Source: Incurvaria masculella
Taxonomy: Eukaryota > Arthropoda > Insecta > Lepidoptera > Incurvariidae
Assembly (NCBI GenBank): GCA_946894095.1
Contig: OX335659.1
Coordinates: 751,501 to 815,500 of the forward strand
Direction: 5' to 3'
Length of the DNA stretch: 64,000 nt
A model generated the notes under the pieces. It worked only from the letters and a program-made list of their open reading frames with translations, was not told the origin of the DNA and ran no database searches. The position numbers and the translations under genes are program-made. Numbering within the stretch: position 1 is the first letter of the stretch; the number at the start of each line of letters is the position of its first letter. Of this stretch, positions 32,620-44,406 are shown piece after piece.

Positions 32620-33200
32620 CTAGAAATGAATGTGATATTTATGTATTTATAATCGGCCTTGAAGCAAGGACACATTCATTGAAGAAAGAGTCCAGTAAAA
32701 AGAACTACTTTACGAATATACTACAAGGCTACACCCAAACCAGTCGCGAGTATTTCGTCTACCAATTTCGACACCGGCTGTTTATCCATAATTTGGAATA
32801 CTCCTACAGTCCCTAATCCCGTAATGAATGCCTCCTACTAACGCAGTGTTTAAGATTATACCTACATATATTTGTTGCGTTGCGGACATTGACTGCAAAG
32901 ATCGAACATTCAAACATATTGCCGTCATCACCAAAATCGTATTTGGCATCAGACGCTAGAGCCAGTCCTAGGTCGATTTAAGTAAATATACTTTTTCCTT
33001 GCTAAGCAGACCCGAACCAGCGAAAACGAACGAATGATATGTTTTGCTGGTTCGGGTCCAGCCTTGCAGTATTCGTCTAGTAGTTATTTTTACTGGGCTC
33101 TATCTTCAATTCTTCGATTATACATAAATACATATCACATTGCTTGGAATAAGCGACGTACTTGCTTAGTACGAAAAAAGAATATTTACTTAAGCCTGGA
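32620..33200. repeat. Family E inverted pair, copy 3
   Basis: Minus arm 32625-32850 (tRNA-like head on minus: GTCGAAATTGGTAGACGAAA). Middle unit 32865-32990 reverses the order seen at 21040-21180. The plus arm starts with GCTGGTTCGGGTCCAGCC (33047-33064) and runs to about 33200. Confidence 0.7.
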
Positions 33201-33427
33201 ACTGGCTTTATCCTCGCAATGCTTGCAACATGGGTTGCTTCCACCATATGACAGCAAGCACAGAGATGTCACCGAATATATATTACTAGAGTAACAGAAA
33301 CTATTGTATTCCCATTTGTGTGCTCTCGGTGAAGTGTATGTGAGGCTAGTGCTGGGTCGTAGCGCATTTAAGAGGATAATAAGGTGATTAAGTTACGTGC
33401 AACGGTGCGGTCCTATTTCCTCAGTAT

Positions 33428-34082
33428 TTTTAACCGACTTCAAAAAAAGGAGGAGGTTATCAATTCGTCTGTATGCTTTTTTTTTTGTTTTTTTTTTTTA
33501 TGTTTGTTACCTCATAACTTTTTTCTGGGTGAACCGATTTTGATGATTATTTTTTTAAATGATAGCTAGTGCTTCTCAAGTGGTCCCATTTCAATTTGGT
33601 TAAGTTCTGACAATGATATCCATGAGAAAATCATAAAAGTCTTAAATTTGTATTAAGATGTGCGCGACAAATGGACGAATAACTCAATATAACGCCAACC
33701 GATTTCGGTGATTCTTTTTTTATTGGAAAGGACGTGTACAAATTAGTAAGTGTACTTCAGATTCACTAAAAATTAACAAATAAAAAAAAAATTAACAAAA
33801 AAAATAACCGACTTCAAAGAAAAAGCACTAAAAAGTAAAAAATAATGTTCTTTTTATGTACTTACGATTTCTGTTATTTTTTGAGTCGGTATCAGCCAAG
33901 GTTAGGTTAGGTTAGGTTAGGTTAGGTTAGGTTAGGTTCTCTTGATTGGCGCAGCGCGTGCCCTGCTGACGCCGACTCAAAAAATAACAGAAATCGTAAG
34001 TACATAAAAAGAACATTATTTTTTACTTTTTAGTGCTTTTTCTTTGAAGTCGGTTATTTTTTTTGTTAAATTTTTTTTTTAT
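33428..34082 (+). repeat. Family C foldback with (GGTTA)8
   Basis: Left part AACCGACTTCAAAAAAAGGA through the AT-rich body. Then a palindrome with arms 33795-33897 and 33962-34069 around a spacer holding GGTTA x8 (33900-33939), CTCTTGATTGGCGCAGCGCG and TGCCC. Confidence 0.85.
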
Positions 34083-34474
34083 CTTCGGTCATTACATATC
34101 TTGTGATCTCATGTTTGTTTTGTATTCGGTTGTGCAGACAGTTTTCGGGACCACGACTGAGCTGCAATGGAATACACCTTCCCTGAATATAGGGTGATCA
34201 TCTTCTTGTGATCAACATCTTTTATATTCTAAAATAGATACATAGTTTAATTGAAATCGTGTAGTCAATTACGTGAAACCAATTCATTACACAAATCCAA
34301 ACTATGCTCATTACAAATTGATTGAACCGCAATGGCTAACTTTTGCCAAGTAAATTAATTTTGCGGGATACAATAGTTTTTGACCCCAGGCAAATGACTC
34401 TTCATATGAAATGGATAGCTGCGGTATTCGTGTAATTGGGGTTCCGTGGCAACATTTAGCCACAACATATGGTA
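34083..34474 (+). repeat. Family J repeat, copy 1
   Basis: About 392 bp, nearly identical to the reverse complement of 44561-44960. Sandwiched between two family C foldbacks. No ORF or TIR recognised. Confidence 0.8.
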
Positions 34475-34487
34475 AAAAAACAAATTT

Positions 34488-34770
34488 AAGAAAAAAAATA
34501 ACCGACTTAAAGAGAAAAACATTAAAAAGTAAAAAATAATTTTCATTTTTGTAGTTACGATTTTTGTTATTTTTTAAGTCGGCGTCAGCCGGGCACGCGC
34601 TGCGCCAATCAAGAGAACCTAACCTAACCTAACCTAACCTAACCTAACCTAACCTAACCTAACCTTGGCTGACACCGAAAAATTACAGAAATCGTAACTA
34701 CAAAAATGAAAATTATTTTTTACTTTTTAGTGCTTTTCCTTTGAAGTCGGTTATTTTTTTTGTCAAATTT
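34488..34770 (+). repeat. Family C foldback with (AACCT)10
   Basis: Arms 34488-34590 and 34667-34767 around CAGCCGGGCACGCGCTGCGC and AACCT x10 (34616-34665). Contains the ACTTTTTAGTGCTTTT motif typical of the family. Confidence 0.85.
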
Positions 34771-34796
34771 GTTTTTTTTTTTTATTTGATTTAGGC

Positions 34797-35215
34797 TCCA
34801 CTAATTATAAAACCCTAGAGGGGTGGCGTGTCTGTAATTTTGGAATTTTACAAAAAATCTTTTTCGAGGGCCTTATACTAACGAATCTAATCGTAAAACT
34901 GTCTTTCGAAAGTGTTTGTCCGTCAGTCTTCAACAATGTTTGGCCCCCTTTCTCGATAAAACGGCTAATTCTATTTACATGCGGTTTTCACTAATAGAAT
35001 CAAGCCTATCTCGAAGATGCCAAATATCATCACGATATGTTGAAAGATGAGGGAGTAGTGAGCGATAATGTTTTTTAAAGTTTTTTGACAGCCGAATTGA
35101 CGCGTTGCGTGGAGGCGTTTCGGCGACCGAGCTTAATTCTCACAATCATCACGCTAACGTGAGGAGATTGTCTTATATCGGACTTTAACGCGAGCGGAGC
35201 CGCGGGCACAGCTAG
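34797..35215 (+). mobile_element. Probable second Helitron
   Basis: Ends ACGCGAGCGGAGCCGCGGGC-ACAG-CTAG then T (35212-35216): hairpin and CTRR signature. The 5' end, TCCACTAATTATAAAACCC, is a guess based on a TC start. No coding sequence. Confidence 0.5.
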
Positions 35216-35216
35216 T

Positions 35217-35708
35217 CATGGATATAAGTTACAAAAAAAAACATACGTAGGCCCCAGTTGATTTATTTAATGTGCAGACACGTCTTGCAGAGGCGTTTAT
35301 ACGGGAGATTTACTGTCTGACAGTCTGTTCGACATTTTTCGCTGAAGTTTACTTGCTCGTGGAAACGGCAGCGACAAGCGCATGGAAGCGAAGCGCGTAG
35401 GAAGGAACTTCTAGCACATTCCCAATTCAGCCTGCGAGACCGACGCCCCGGGTTCGCACACATCCTCGCCACCTCGTACGGGTGTCGGGAAACGTTCGGT
35501 GTGACGTCCCTGTTTCATTGTGGAAATTATGAAGGATAAAAGCCAACTTTGGTGTTCCGAGAACGGCATCGCGGCCCTCCGAAAGGTCTCATTGTTTGAT
35601 TCGGGCCTTTGATCGTGGCCAAGGCCAAGGAGTTTCTAAAAAGAGTTTAAAGTAAAAATACGGTCGAGTGCGTATACGATTAGCGCAAAGTATCATTTCA
35701 ATAATGTG
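35217..35708. other. Unrecognised stretch
   Basis: Moderate-GC sequence at 35280-35640. A ~70-aa minus ORF has no domain. Confidence 0.4.
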
Positions 35709-36008
35709 AAAAAGTCGGACAAGTTGCGAGTCGGACTCACACACGAAGCGTTCCTTACCATCGTTTAACACAAAAAATCACGTTTTATGTATGGGAACCC
35801 CGTTTATTTTTAATTTTTTTTTTATTTTACCTATTTGTTGTTATAGCGGCAAAATAAATACACGCTCTGTGAAAATTTCAGCTACCTACCTGTTACGGTT
35901 CATGAGATACAGCCCTGTGACAGACGGACGGACCGACGGACGTACGGACACTGGAGGCTTAGTAATAGGGTTCCGTTTTCACCCATTGGGTACGGAACCC
36001 TAAAAAAA
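35709..36008 (+). repeat. Family A repeat, copy 8
   Basis: Full copy, TCGGACAAGTTGCGAGTCGG to GGGTACGGAACCCTAAAAA. Confidence 0.85.
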
Positions 36009-36683
36009 GAAAGATGTCGCGGCATACCTGCTTGGAACCAAGTTCCTTTCGCTATACGGGTTATTGCAACGGCGAGTACATTAAATAGGAGAAATTATTA
36101 TTGGGATTGAAATAGACAAAAAAATTAATCTTTTTTCTTTAAATCCTTCCAATGAAATGTTATACATTTCATGTAAAGTAATTCGGTTACAACTACACGT
36201 CAAATTATATTATAAGAAAACATCATTTAAAAAAAATATCTCAGTAACTAGACAATTTAGAGAAACAAAAATAAACCTTTTTGGGGATATAAAAACATGG
36301 GGTTTACGCTGGCGAAATTTATGTACTATCTATTGCAACACGTATTAAATAACAGGCATCATGAAATACATTAACAACGTTTTGTGCAAAATTAAGAATG
36401 GTAAAAAAAAATAATGCGTTAATTTTTTAAAGTTATCAAAATAAAAAAAAATATGATTATTAAAAAAATATATATTCACTTTAACACTATGGCATATTTT
36501 TTTTAAATCATAATAATATCAAGAGTCGCACGTCTATACTGCAGCAATAATTGCAGCAATAATTGTAAGCACACCAACACGCATACTATTGCAAAAGATC
36601 CTGACGATCGAAGTCCTACACTTATTTCGGCCTAACTCTCATTTACCGAGTATCTGGAGTGTAACTTCGTAAGCAAAAATCAC
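36009..36683. other. Unrecognised AT-rich stretch
   Basis: GCAGCAATAATT is duplicated at about 36541-36565. No gene recognised. Confidence 0.5.
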
Positions 36684-36969
36684 TTTTAGGGTTCCGTACC
36701 CAAAAGGATCCAACGGAACCCTTTTACTAAGCCTCCGCTGTCCGTCCGTCCGTCCGTCCGACCGTCTAGCACATGGCTGTATCACATGAATCGTAATAGG
36801 CAGGCAGCTAAACTTTTCACAGAGTATGTATTTAGTTTGCTGCTATAACAACAAATAGGTAAAATTAAAGTATATAAAAAGTACAAAAACCGTGATTTCT
36901 TTGTTTTAAATCTTGTACGATGGTACGGAGCCCTCCATGTGCGAGTCCTACTCGCCCTGGACGGTTTTT
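36684..36969 (-). repeat. Family A repeat, copy 9 (tandem partner)
   Basis: Full minus-strand copy joined directly head-to-tail to copy 10. The shared junction is CGGTTTTTAGGGTTCC. Confidence 0.85.
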
Positions 36970-37243
36970 AGGGTTCCGTACCCAAAAGGTGAAAACGGAA
37001 CCCTATTACTAAGCCTGCACTGTCCGTCCGTCCGTTTATCACAGGGTTGTATCTCATGAACCGTAATAGGGAGGCAGCTTAAATTTTTACAAAGTGTGTA
37101 TTTATTTTGCCGCTATAACAACCAATAGGTAAAATAAAAAAATAATAAAAACCATACAAAAAACGTGATTTGTTTGCATTAAATCTTGTACGATGGGACG
37201 GAACCCTTCGTTGTCGAGTCCGACTCGCACTTGGCCGGATTTT
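36970..37243 (-). repeat. Family A repeat, copy 10 (tandem partner)
   Basis: Full minus-strand copy with a short GTCC tract (CTGTCCGTCCGTCCGTTTAT). Starts exactly where copy 9 ends. Confidence 0.85.
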
Positions 37244-37564
37244 CACAACTTTCTGTAATTACACTGGTAAAATGTCTTGAATTAAATGAGTAATTCCACG
37301 ACTCTATTTCGCGGCAAGCCAAGTCCAGCAACATGAATGTCTTAAAACAATTTAACACTCGTAGTACTCATAACTTGATAACACAATGTTACAAGACGTT
37401 CCGACGCCTAAACTTTGTTCGCGCTCAAACACAAAGTTCCGTCGTCGAGTTCGCTCCAGTAAAGCGAGATTAGGGTGGATTTTATTGGAAATTCTGCTCT
37501 GTATTGAGCTGAGTTCACACCCGAGCGCTTAACAATTAGTGTTCTTGTATACACTTTACAGACG

Positions 37565-37682
37565 ATACTAATATTTACGGATAAACCGTATTCAGTACTC
37601 GACTTAGTAGATATAATCAGAACTGGCAACTGAGCCTGAAATATATGTGGCATGTGTCGTCCAGTCTGAATTCACCTTAAGG
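37565..37682 (+). repeat. Diverged direct repeat, unit 1
   Basis: Shares AGTACTCGAC, CAG-ACTGGC, GGAGCCT-like blocks and GTGTCGTC-AGTC ... TCACCTTAAGG with 38113-38222. Confidence 0.6.
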
Positions 37683-37917
37683 TCATCCATCGGATGTGCA
37701 GATTGTGGGTGTCGCAATTTATTTTATTTATGTATGTATTTTCACTTATAGCTTATTTACAACTAATATACAAAATAGACAATGTATTGGTCAAAAGCCA
37801 AAAACATGTCTTTACAGATATAATTTGCGTAAAAACCTTAATTAAATCTAAACTTAAATTAAGCCTGCAAATGAGCATTTATAATTGTACGAAGGTTTTA
37901 ATATTAAGGATTTAAGG

Positions 37918-38022
37918 TGTGAGGGGGCGTGGGTTGGTGTAAGGGTGAGTAAGGGTGTGTGAGGGTGTATTAGTGTGTGTGCGTGTAGGTGTGGGATGTG
38001 GGGTTGGGTGGTGTATATTAAA
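37918..38022 (+). other. G-rich, strand-asymmetric tract
   Basis: About 100 bases nearly free of C on plus, with eight or more runs of three to five G (GAGGGGGCGTGGG, AAGGGTG, GAGGGTG, GTGGGATGTGGGG). It fits G-quadruplex-forming sequence by pattern. Confidence 0.7.
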
Positions 38023-38112
38023 ATGATTACTTCTTTTATTCCTTCTTTTATTTAAATTAACTCTATGTTATTTTTATTTTTAAATATGTTCATGATTCTC
38101 CCTATTACTAGC

Positions 38113-38222
38113 AATACTTATATTTACTAATAAATGGTTGTTAGTACTCGACATCGTCAGGACTGGCGACGGAGCCTTGGAGATCTCTGGTACGTGTCGT
38201 CTAGTCAGGAGTCACCTTAAGG
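38113..38222 (+). repeat. Diverged direct repeat, unit 2
   Basis: Partner of 37565-37682, about 550 bp downstream in the same orientation. Ends at GTCACCTTAAGG. Confidence 0.6.
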
Positions 38223-38300
38223 CAGGGTTTCTTAACCTGTGGTCTTAACCTTGGGGGCCTGTGGCATGAGTTCTGGGGGTCCGTGGCATGAGTGCTGGGT
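38223..38300 (+). mobile_element. Possible hAT-type terminus
   Basis: CAGGGTTTCTTAACCTGTGG followed by GGGGG and a CCGTGGCATGAGT pair resembles the left end of hAT/Charlie-like elements. No matching right end with an 8-bp duplication was found. Confidence 0.25.
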
Positions 38301-39437
38301 GTCGATATTTGATATGAAGACGTTATATAATGCGCGTGATCGATCTAAACAAGTACTGTATCTTTACATTGCCTTTGTAATAAAACGAATGTGTTTTTTT
38401 AAATCCCTCGTTTTCTTTCCTTTTAAATAATTTTGGATTGATTATGGGCTGCGCAGATTTATAGATGACCAATAAATAAATATGATATTTTGTATAATAT
38501 GAAAATACTTATGAGATTAAATATAATACTGCATTCTTAAAGGTTTTGACATAACCGTATAATAAACAACCGAAATGTCGTAAGTATATCCTTTATAAAT
38601 AGTCCTCAAACCGGTCAATCGTATGACATTTCGAATAACATATTTTTTTCCATTTATATTCGCAAACACAGCCTCTTATAAAGTTCTACAAAAAGCTTAT
38701 TTAACCGACTATTTTATTAAAGTTTTCTGCAGTAAAAAAAAAATAATAACCTAAAAAGTAATCTTCAGTAAATAATCAATAACCTACTCAATGGAATGCA
38801 AAGGTTTTCTTTTCGGACGATTTATAACTATCTCTGTTGAACACACCTCAAGAATACAAAAGTTATAAAGATAAGAAAAGTGAGGTAAGCTGAAAGCCTG
38901 AAATGTAGGTAGCATATAATGAAATAAAGTTAACAGTGAAAAGATTTTGCTTCGTGAATTCGGCTTATTATTTATTTGTCATTCTCGCGCCTTCACAGGG
39001 ATAAAAAGGCGCCGAGGCTTTTAGTCGACGTTGGAATTTATATTAAGAAGTTTTTTTTTTATTTTTGTCTTGGAATTTGAGCGTTTCGGGAAAATTGCAT
39101 TATCGTGCTTTCTGATTTGATGTGTGATTATTTGATGAGGATTCGAATTGATTGATGAAATAAATTCAAATGGAAATAGCGTAGTAAAAATGGTGAACAA
39201 ATAGTCATAAATAGTCTGTGAACTCAACACATTCATCAATGCTGTCGGAACTGTTTTTTATCATAGTCTTTTTCGAAAAAATAATGAATAAAAAATGTGG
39301 CATCTTTTTCCTATGTTTTGTACGTGTTTAATTCTTCAAACAAAAGTTAAAATATTGCATTTATTTTTGCCGGTGAATAAAGGTTGAACCAAAATGTATA
39401 AGGTACGTGAGTATGTTTGTCAATCTCGGAAGCCGCT
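38301..39437. other. Unrecognised AT-rich stretch
   Basis: CGAAATGTC and GACATTTCG (about 38572 and 38624) form a short inverted repeat. Otherwise nothing. Confidence 0.45.
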
Positions 39438-39625
39438 TGCGCACGCCTCGGTAGAAGATCGAGGTTAAGAAGCACTGAGCACGGTCGGGTTAGAAATCGA
39501 TAGAATGCAATATGGTCGAAGCAGCAATGAAAATAGTGCGTGTTTTCCATTCAGTTCAATGTGGCCGTGTAATATAAGGAAGGTCCTGGCATAGCACCTA
39601 GATCTTTCGGGAATGCCGTGTGTGG
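39438..39625 (+). repeat. Degenerate SINE (family B)
   Basis: GCACGCCTCGGTAG head remnant, ATGGTCGAAGCAGCAATGAA, GTGTTTTCCATTCAGTTCAA and AAGGAAGGTCCTGGCATAGC. Truncated before the tail. Confidence 0.65.
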
Positions 39626-41929
39626 ATGACTTTGGCTTGATTGCATCAATTCAATTCGTTGACAGAATAAATTTTACGTTAACCAGCACACTTGTTGAGA
39701 TTCAAACACAGTTCAAGGACGATTTTCAAGGCTTTCAAATGATATATTTGACATTACTTTCATAACATTTATGTCAAAATGTACAGTCGGAAGACTTGGG
39801 AATCGTCTACACGACCCAAGCACTGTTTTTGAATCTCAGGTTTAACCACTCAGCCTGTGACGTGTGAGTAATTTATCTGTGAAACTAAAACGTAAAAAAA
39901 AACTTGCCAACCGAATATAATAGACCAGCTACATATTATAAGAAAATGTATCCTATATAATTGGCGACATTGAGAAAGATTTCGAAAGCTAGTCGCCCAA
40001 TAAAGCTGGAGAGTCAAGAGATATCTACAAGAAAAAGTCGGCTGATAAAATAAGGAATTCCATTTGCGCTAGCGAGATCGGTGCTTTGCCAGTTGCCAGG
40101 TTCTCAAATTCAATTTCTTACTGCACATAGACAAAATCGAAATGTAATTTCCGCTCGCCTTAACACGCGTTGCGAGCACGCTCGGGGCTGCACGGCACAT
40201 ACGGGGAGCTGGAGGCCAATTCTGGGAATACAGAGTTGATGAATCGGGGGTGTTCTCAGGAGAGGAATTCTCTTTGATATTTCATAATTTTTTCATTACA
40301 TTTGATTTAACTTTTGGTCGTAAAACTATAATAAACTGCGTCACAAACTGATACATCAGTGGATTAACTCATTAATCAAAACCCACAAATACATTTCACT
40401 GGTTTGTTGAAATTTTCCATTGACAATAATGAAATACATACTTAGTAGATTGAATGATACTGCCAAACATTTTTTAGGTGAACAAATAAAAAAGAATGAA
40501 TGAAACAGCAATCCTCAGTGCAAAAGAATTAAACATATTAATTACAAATTTATAAAGTTGTCTATAAAATGTATAGTATAACAAGTATTTTCTAGAGGAA
40601 AAGCCGCCACTCCAAAGCCATTTATGACCCTTTATTTCTGAGATTATAAATAATTTTAATGCATTTTTTCAAGAAGTCTCTCATTCATTAGCTACAATTC
40701 GCCCAGTGTAGAGTATCACATTTTCATAATAACACAGAACATTGAAAAAAAAAAATTGATACCTTAAATAACTCAAAAACTATTGATTTTAGAGCACTGG
40801 CAATATTTGCTCTAAAATAACCCCTTAGAAGGAATGTATCGTATTTCCAATCAACCTGTATGTATAAACAGGACTTTTACAAGAAAAAAATATATATAAT
40901 TGAATAATTATTCTTATTGTTTGGTGCCGGGCACCTCCCAGATTGAAATACATTTCAGAAGAATAACAACTAGTAAACTTGAGGCGCTGCGAAAATCATC
41001 GATGCACAAAACTTCTGGCATGGAACCTCGTTTTTGACGCAAAAGTTTATAAGCAATAAACTTTTTAACTCTCTTCAAGTTACGAAAAATATTTTAATCA
41101 AACTATGTAGTAAGTCGTATTATTTATTTTTACTCATAGCGACGCCACTTGATATGTTCATTTTTGGTAATATATTCGCTTGGTTTAAATATATCACATT
41201 TGGAACATAGTGTTTACCAGTTTGTGTATTAATGTATACACAAATATAAGTGAAATATGTACTATTACCACTTACTGCAGCGGCGGGCGGGGCGCGCCGC
41301 TTGCTTGCCCTGAGATTAAAATCGCTTATGCGTTTTTAATTGACCCTAACGAGAGAACCCCGCCGTCGCAGAGAGCTTATATTTCTTAACATGGCACAGA
41401 GGATAATATATTTTCTTATTTTATCTATTACACGAAGTGAAAAAAGCAAGAATATCGCTTTTTGTGCCAAACAGTTGGTTGCAGATTTGAGAGCTGTAAC
41501 ATTTATAATTATCTGGTTATGTTACTGTTATTAAGTCTTCACATGTCCTAATTATTGTCCAACGATGCTGTCATGCGTTAATATATAAAAAAACAACATT
41601 TCAATTGGGCGTGTTGAAAAAATTTTATACCGCTAGACGTTTTAATATAACTAGCCAACTCAGTCACCATGAAGTACGTTTTATAATTTTAAATTATTTA
41701 TTTTAATTTTAAATCTTTACGCCAAACAATTTTTTTTTTAAATCAATACACCGATTTCCCGGCACAGATGATAGAGCACCATACGGTACGATCAGAGCAC
41801 ACCTTTTTCGCTTCATCTACAGAAGACATAAATCTTTTAATACATGCTCTACGATTACGGATGCTACGTACCAGACCTTAGTTTTTTTATTATAATGTTT
41901 ATCTTCGACTGCTAATAATTTTTATGATA
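39626..41929. other. Unrecognised 2.3 kb
   Basis: Mostly AT-rich, with a small GC-rich patch at 41277-41315. No repeat family shared with the window, no ORF with a domain. Confidence 0.5.
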
Positions 41930-42045
41930 TTTTTTTTTATGAAACCTGACATATGGCTTATAGAACACAACTTCCGTTATGATATTAGCCTAATACACCA
42001 CATTCCCGAAGGAATTAGGTGCCATGCCAGGGCCTCCCATATATG
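41930..42045 (-). repeat. SINE (family B) 3' tail
   Basis: TTTTTTTTTATGAAACCTGAC to GGTGCCATGCCAGGGCCTCC. Only the 3' ~115 bp remains. Confidence 0.75.
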
Positions 42046-42149
42046 ATGTATATCTATATTCCCACATATAGTTTCTAAAGTGTTCATTGCTATTTTACCG
42101 GTCAATCTTCGTTGTGTGACAAATTCAGCTTATTTTTATTGATTTGTGT

Positions 42150-42225
42150 AATATATAAATAATAATAATATATATATAATAATATAATAATATAATAATA
42201 TATAAATAATATATATATAATATAT
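42150..42225. repeat. AT microsatellite
   Basis: Interleaved ATA, AAT and TATA units. Confidence 0.9.
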
Positions 42226-42933
42226 TGTGTAAAATATTTGAAATTTTTAGAAATGTTTATAAGTCCAAACTTTTTGGAGCCTACTGCTAATAAACAATAC
42301 AACTTTCAAGGCTTTAAATTTGGGTTCAGAATGTTATAAGTCTAAGAACGTGTGTAACTTTCAATAAAAGAGGCCAGTTATTGAGAAATAAAATATTTAC
42401 TTAAACAAACATATTGAGAGATGAGCAGGCAGAGAGACTTACCTAATTTTAGTGCTGTCTTTATTCACGTAAATGTTTTTTAACTAACAAAATATATATG
42501 TACATAGTAGACTCCGAACCACAAAGAACAAGTCAAGTCGGCTCTTACATGCACGGGAATCCATGCAGTGGGCAAATAGTTTTTTTAAGTCCGCAGCTCA
42601 TCCTGCAGAAAAGGCATACTTAATCATTTTTGCGATATTAATTCCCAAATGAATGGCGTTACATTATAAAGGACATGAAAATTATTTTTAAAGCAGCTAG
42701 ATTTATATTTCCTGTAGAAATTTCAGCAAGCGATGAACGAGTTTGCCTTTGAGATAGCGATCGTACTTTTTGGGCTTGTTCGCGGTAATTTATTCATAGC
42801 TTGCTGCTCGCTGGCCCACATTATATGAAGAACTCTCCTGCTGTGTCAGGTATCCGCCGGGCATGGCACTGCCACCGCCAAGCCTTGCAGCGGCACAGCC
42901 AAACGATCTTTTACTGTAATCAATGGTTGAATG
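42226..42933. other. Unrecognised stretch
   Basis: No repeat or gene recognised. Confidence 0.45.
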
Positions 42934-42941
42934 GGTCAAAA

Positions 42942-43529
42942 GAGTCGTATTCACTACGTATAATATTCACAACGTATAATAGTATTTTTTTCCAAAAAAT
43001 GAAAACCATGCATATCGTATAATATTCACAACGTATAATGTTATACGTTGTGCATGAATAAAGTTTAAAAATAAAATCAACTCTTTGCATCATGCAGAAC
43101 GTATAATAGTCACAACGTATAATATTCCTAACATGAATTCACAAAAAAAGAAAACCATGCAGAACGTATAATATGCCAAGAAGCACTGCATAAAGCGCCC
43201 TAATAACGATACATTTAAGGCTGAAATTGCTACGAACCGATATTTGCTACAATTTCGAAACGCCTCCTTACGCTAATTGAGACGGTCGAAACGTCACGTG
43301 CGAGTATAATCTTTAATCTTATATCGATAAGGGCGCTTATCGTATGAAATATTTTAGGATTATATGATATGCATGGTTTTCTTTTTTTGTTAAATAAAGA
43401 TCATAACATTATACGTTGTGACTATTATACGTTATGCATGGAGAAATGAGTAATTTTATTTTTTAAACTTCTTCATGCACTACGTATAAAATTATACGAT
43501 CTGCCGATTATACGTTCTGCCGTTCCCCC
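42942..43529 (+). mobile_element. Element D, copy 3 (internally deleted)
   Basis: 588 bp, same ends, flanked by a perfect 8-bp duplication GGTCAAAA (42934-42941 and 43530-43537). Relative to copies 1 and 2 it lacks most of one ~60-bp segment between motifs near the right end and part of the centre, consistent with recombination between motif copies. Confidence 0.9.
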
Positions 43530-43610
43530 GGTCAAAATATCACTGTTCTCAAAAACATATATTTGTCGATTTGTGTTGTAATTTTCTTATCATTTCGACT
43601 AACATACTTG

Positions 43611-44260
43611 ACCTTTTTGGGGGTTCGGTTTCTTTTTAGGTTTTCGTACCCATAGGGCGAAAACGGAACCCTATTACTAAGCCTCCGCTCTCCGCCCGTC
43701 CGTCTGTCACAGAGCTAAATCTCATCAACCGTTATAGGTAGGCAGCTGAAATTTTCACAGATAGTGTATTTATTTTGCCGCTATAATAACAAATAGGTAA
43801 AATAAAATTAAAGGGGAAAGGATTGAAGGGCCCCATTCAAAAAACGTTACTTTTTTGTGTTCAATCTTGTACGATGGTACGGAACCCTTCGTGTGCGAGT
43901 CCAACTCGCACTTGGCCGGTTTTTACTTTTAAGGAACCGAACCCCTAAAAAGGTAAGTTATAGGACCACTTCGATGTCCGCCTGTCTGTCTATTTATAAA
44001 GACCCTATTTTCTGGGAAACGCGTGGAGCAAGTTAAAATTCATATCAAATTCCTTTGAGGTGCAAACGATTCAAGTTGCAGAATCAATGCATACGATGAT
44101 AAATCAAATAATAAGACCATTCATCCCGAAAATTTTGACAATATCAAATAAATCAAAACCTTTAGGGTACTTTCCGTTGACCTAAATCAAGAAATTTTCC
44201 AAAAAGCGAGATCTTACAGCAAAAGTAAATAAAAATAATGATATCATGGGAAAAAATCCA
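43611..44260 (+). repeat. Family K repeat, split by family A
   Basis: CTTTTTGGGGGTTCGGTT (43611-43628) and AACCGAACCCCTAAAAA (43936-43952) are inverted partners on either side of A copy 11. The right side continues with TCTGTCTATTTATAAAGACC, GGGAAACGCGTGGAGC and GGGTACTTTCCGTTGACCT, wording I associate with a common insect repeat. Boundaries uncertain. Confidence 0.45.
43634..43924 (-). repeat. Family A repeat, copy 11
   Basis: Full minus-strand copy from TTTTTAGGTTTTCGTACCC to CTTGGCCGGTTTT. It lies between two inverted K segments. Confidence 0.85.
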
Positions 44261-44383
44261 TGTTTATTCCGAAATATTTGTTCCGGTAGATAGAACATTG
44301 TTCAGATTATTCATAAGGTCCAAAACCCAGAACATCCAAACGTATGTATGTTTGCATATATTTATAAATGCAAATATTATAAT

Positions 44384-44406
44384 CTAACCTAACCTAACCT
44401 AACCTA
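44384..44406 (-). repeat. Short interstitial (CCTAA)n run
   Basis: About 4.5 units, not flanked by recognisable family C sequence. Confidence 0.8.

Noticed and set aside
38223..39477. A 1.25-kb hAT element with ends CAGGGTTTCTTAACC and GGTTAAGAAGCACTG
   Set aside because: The right 'end' lies inside a degenerate SINE head and there is no 8-bp duplication, so the pairing is probably chance.
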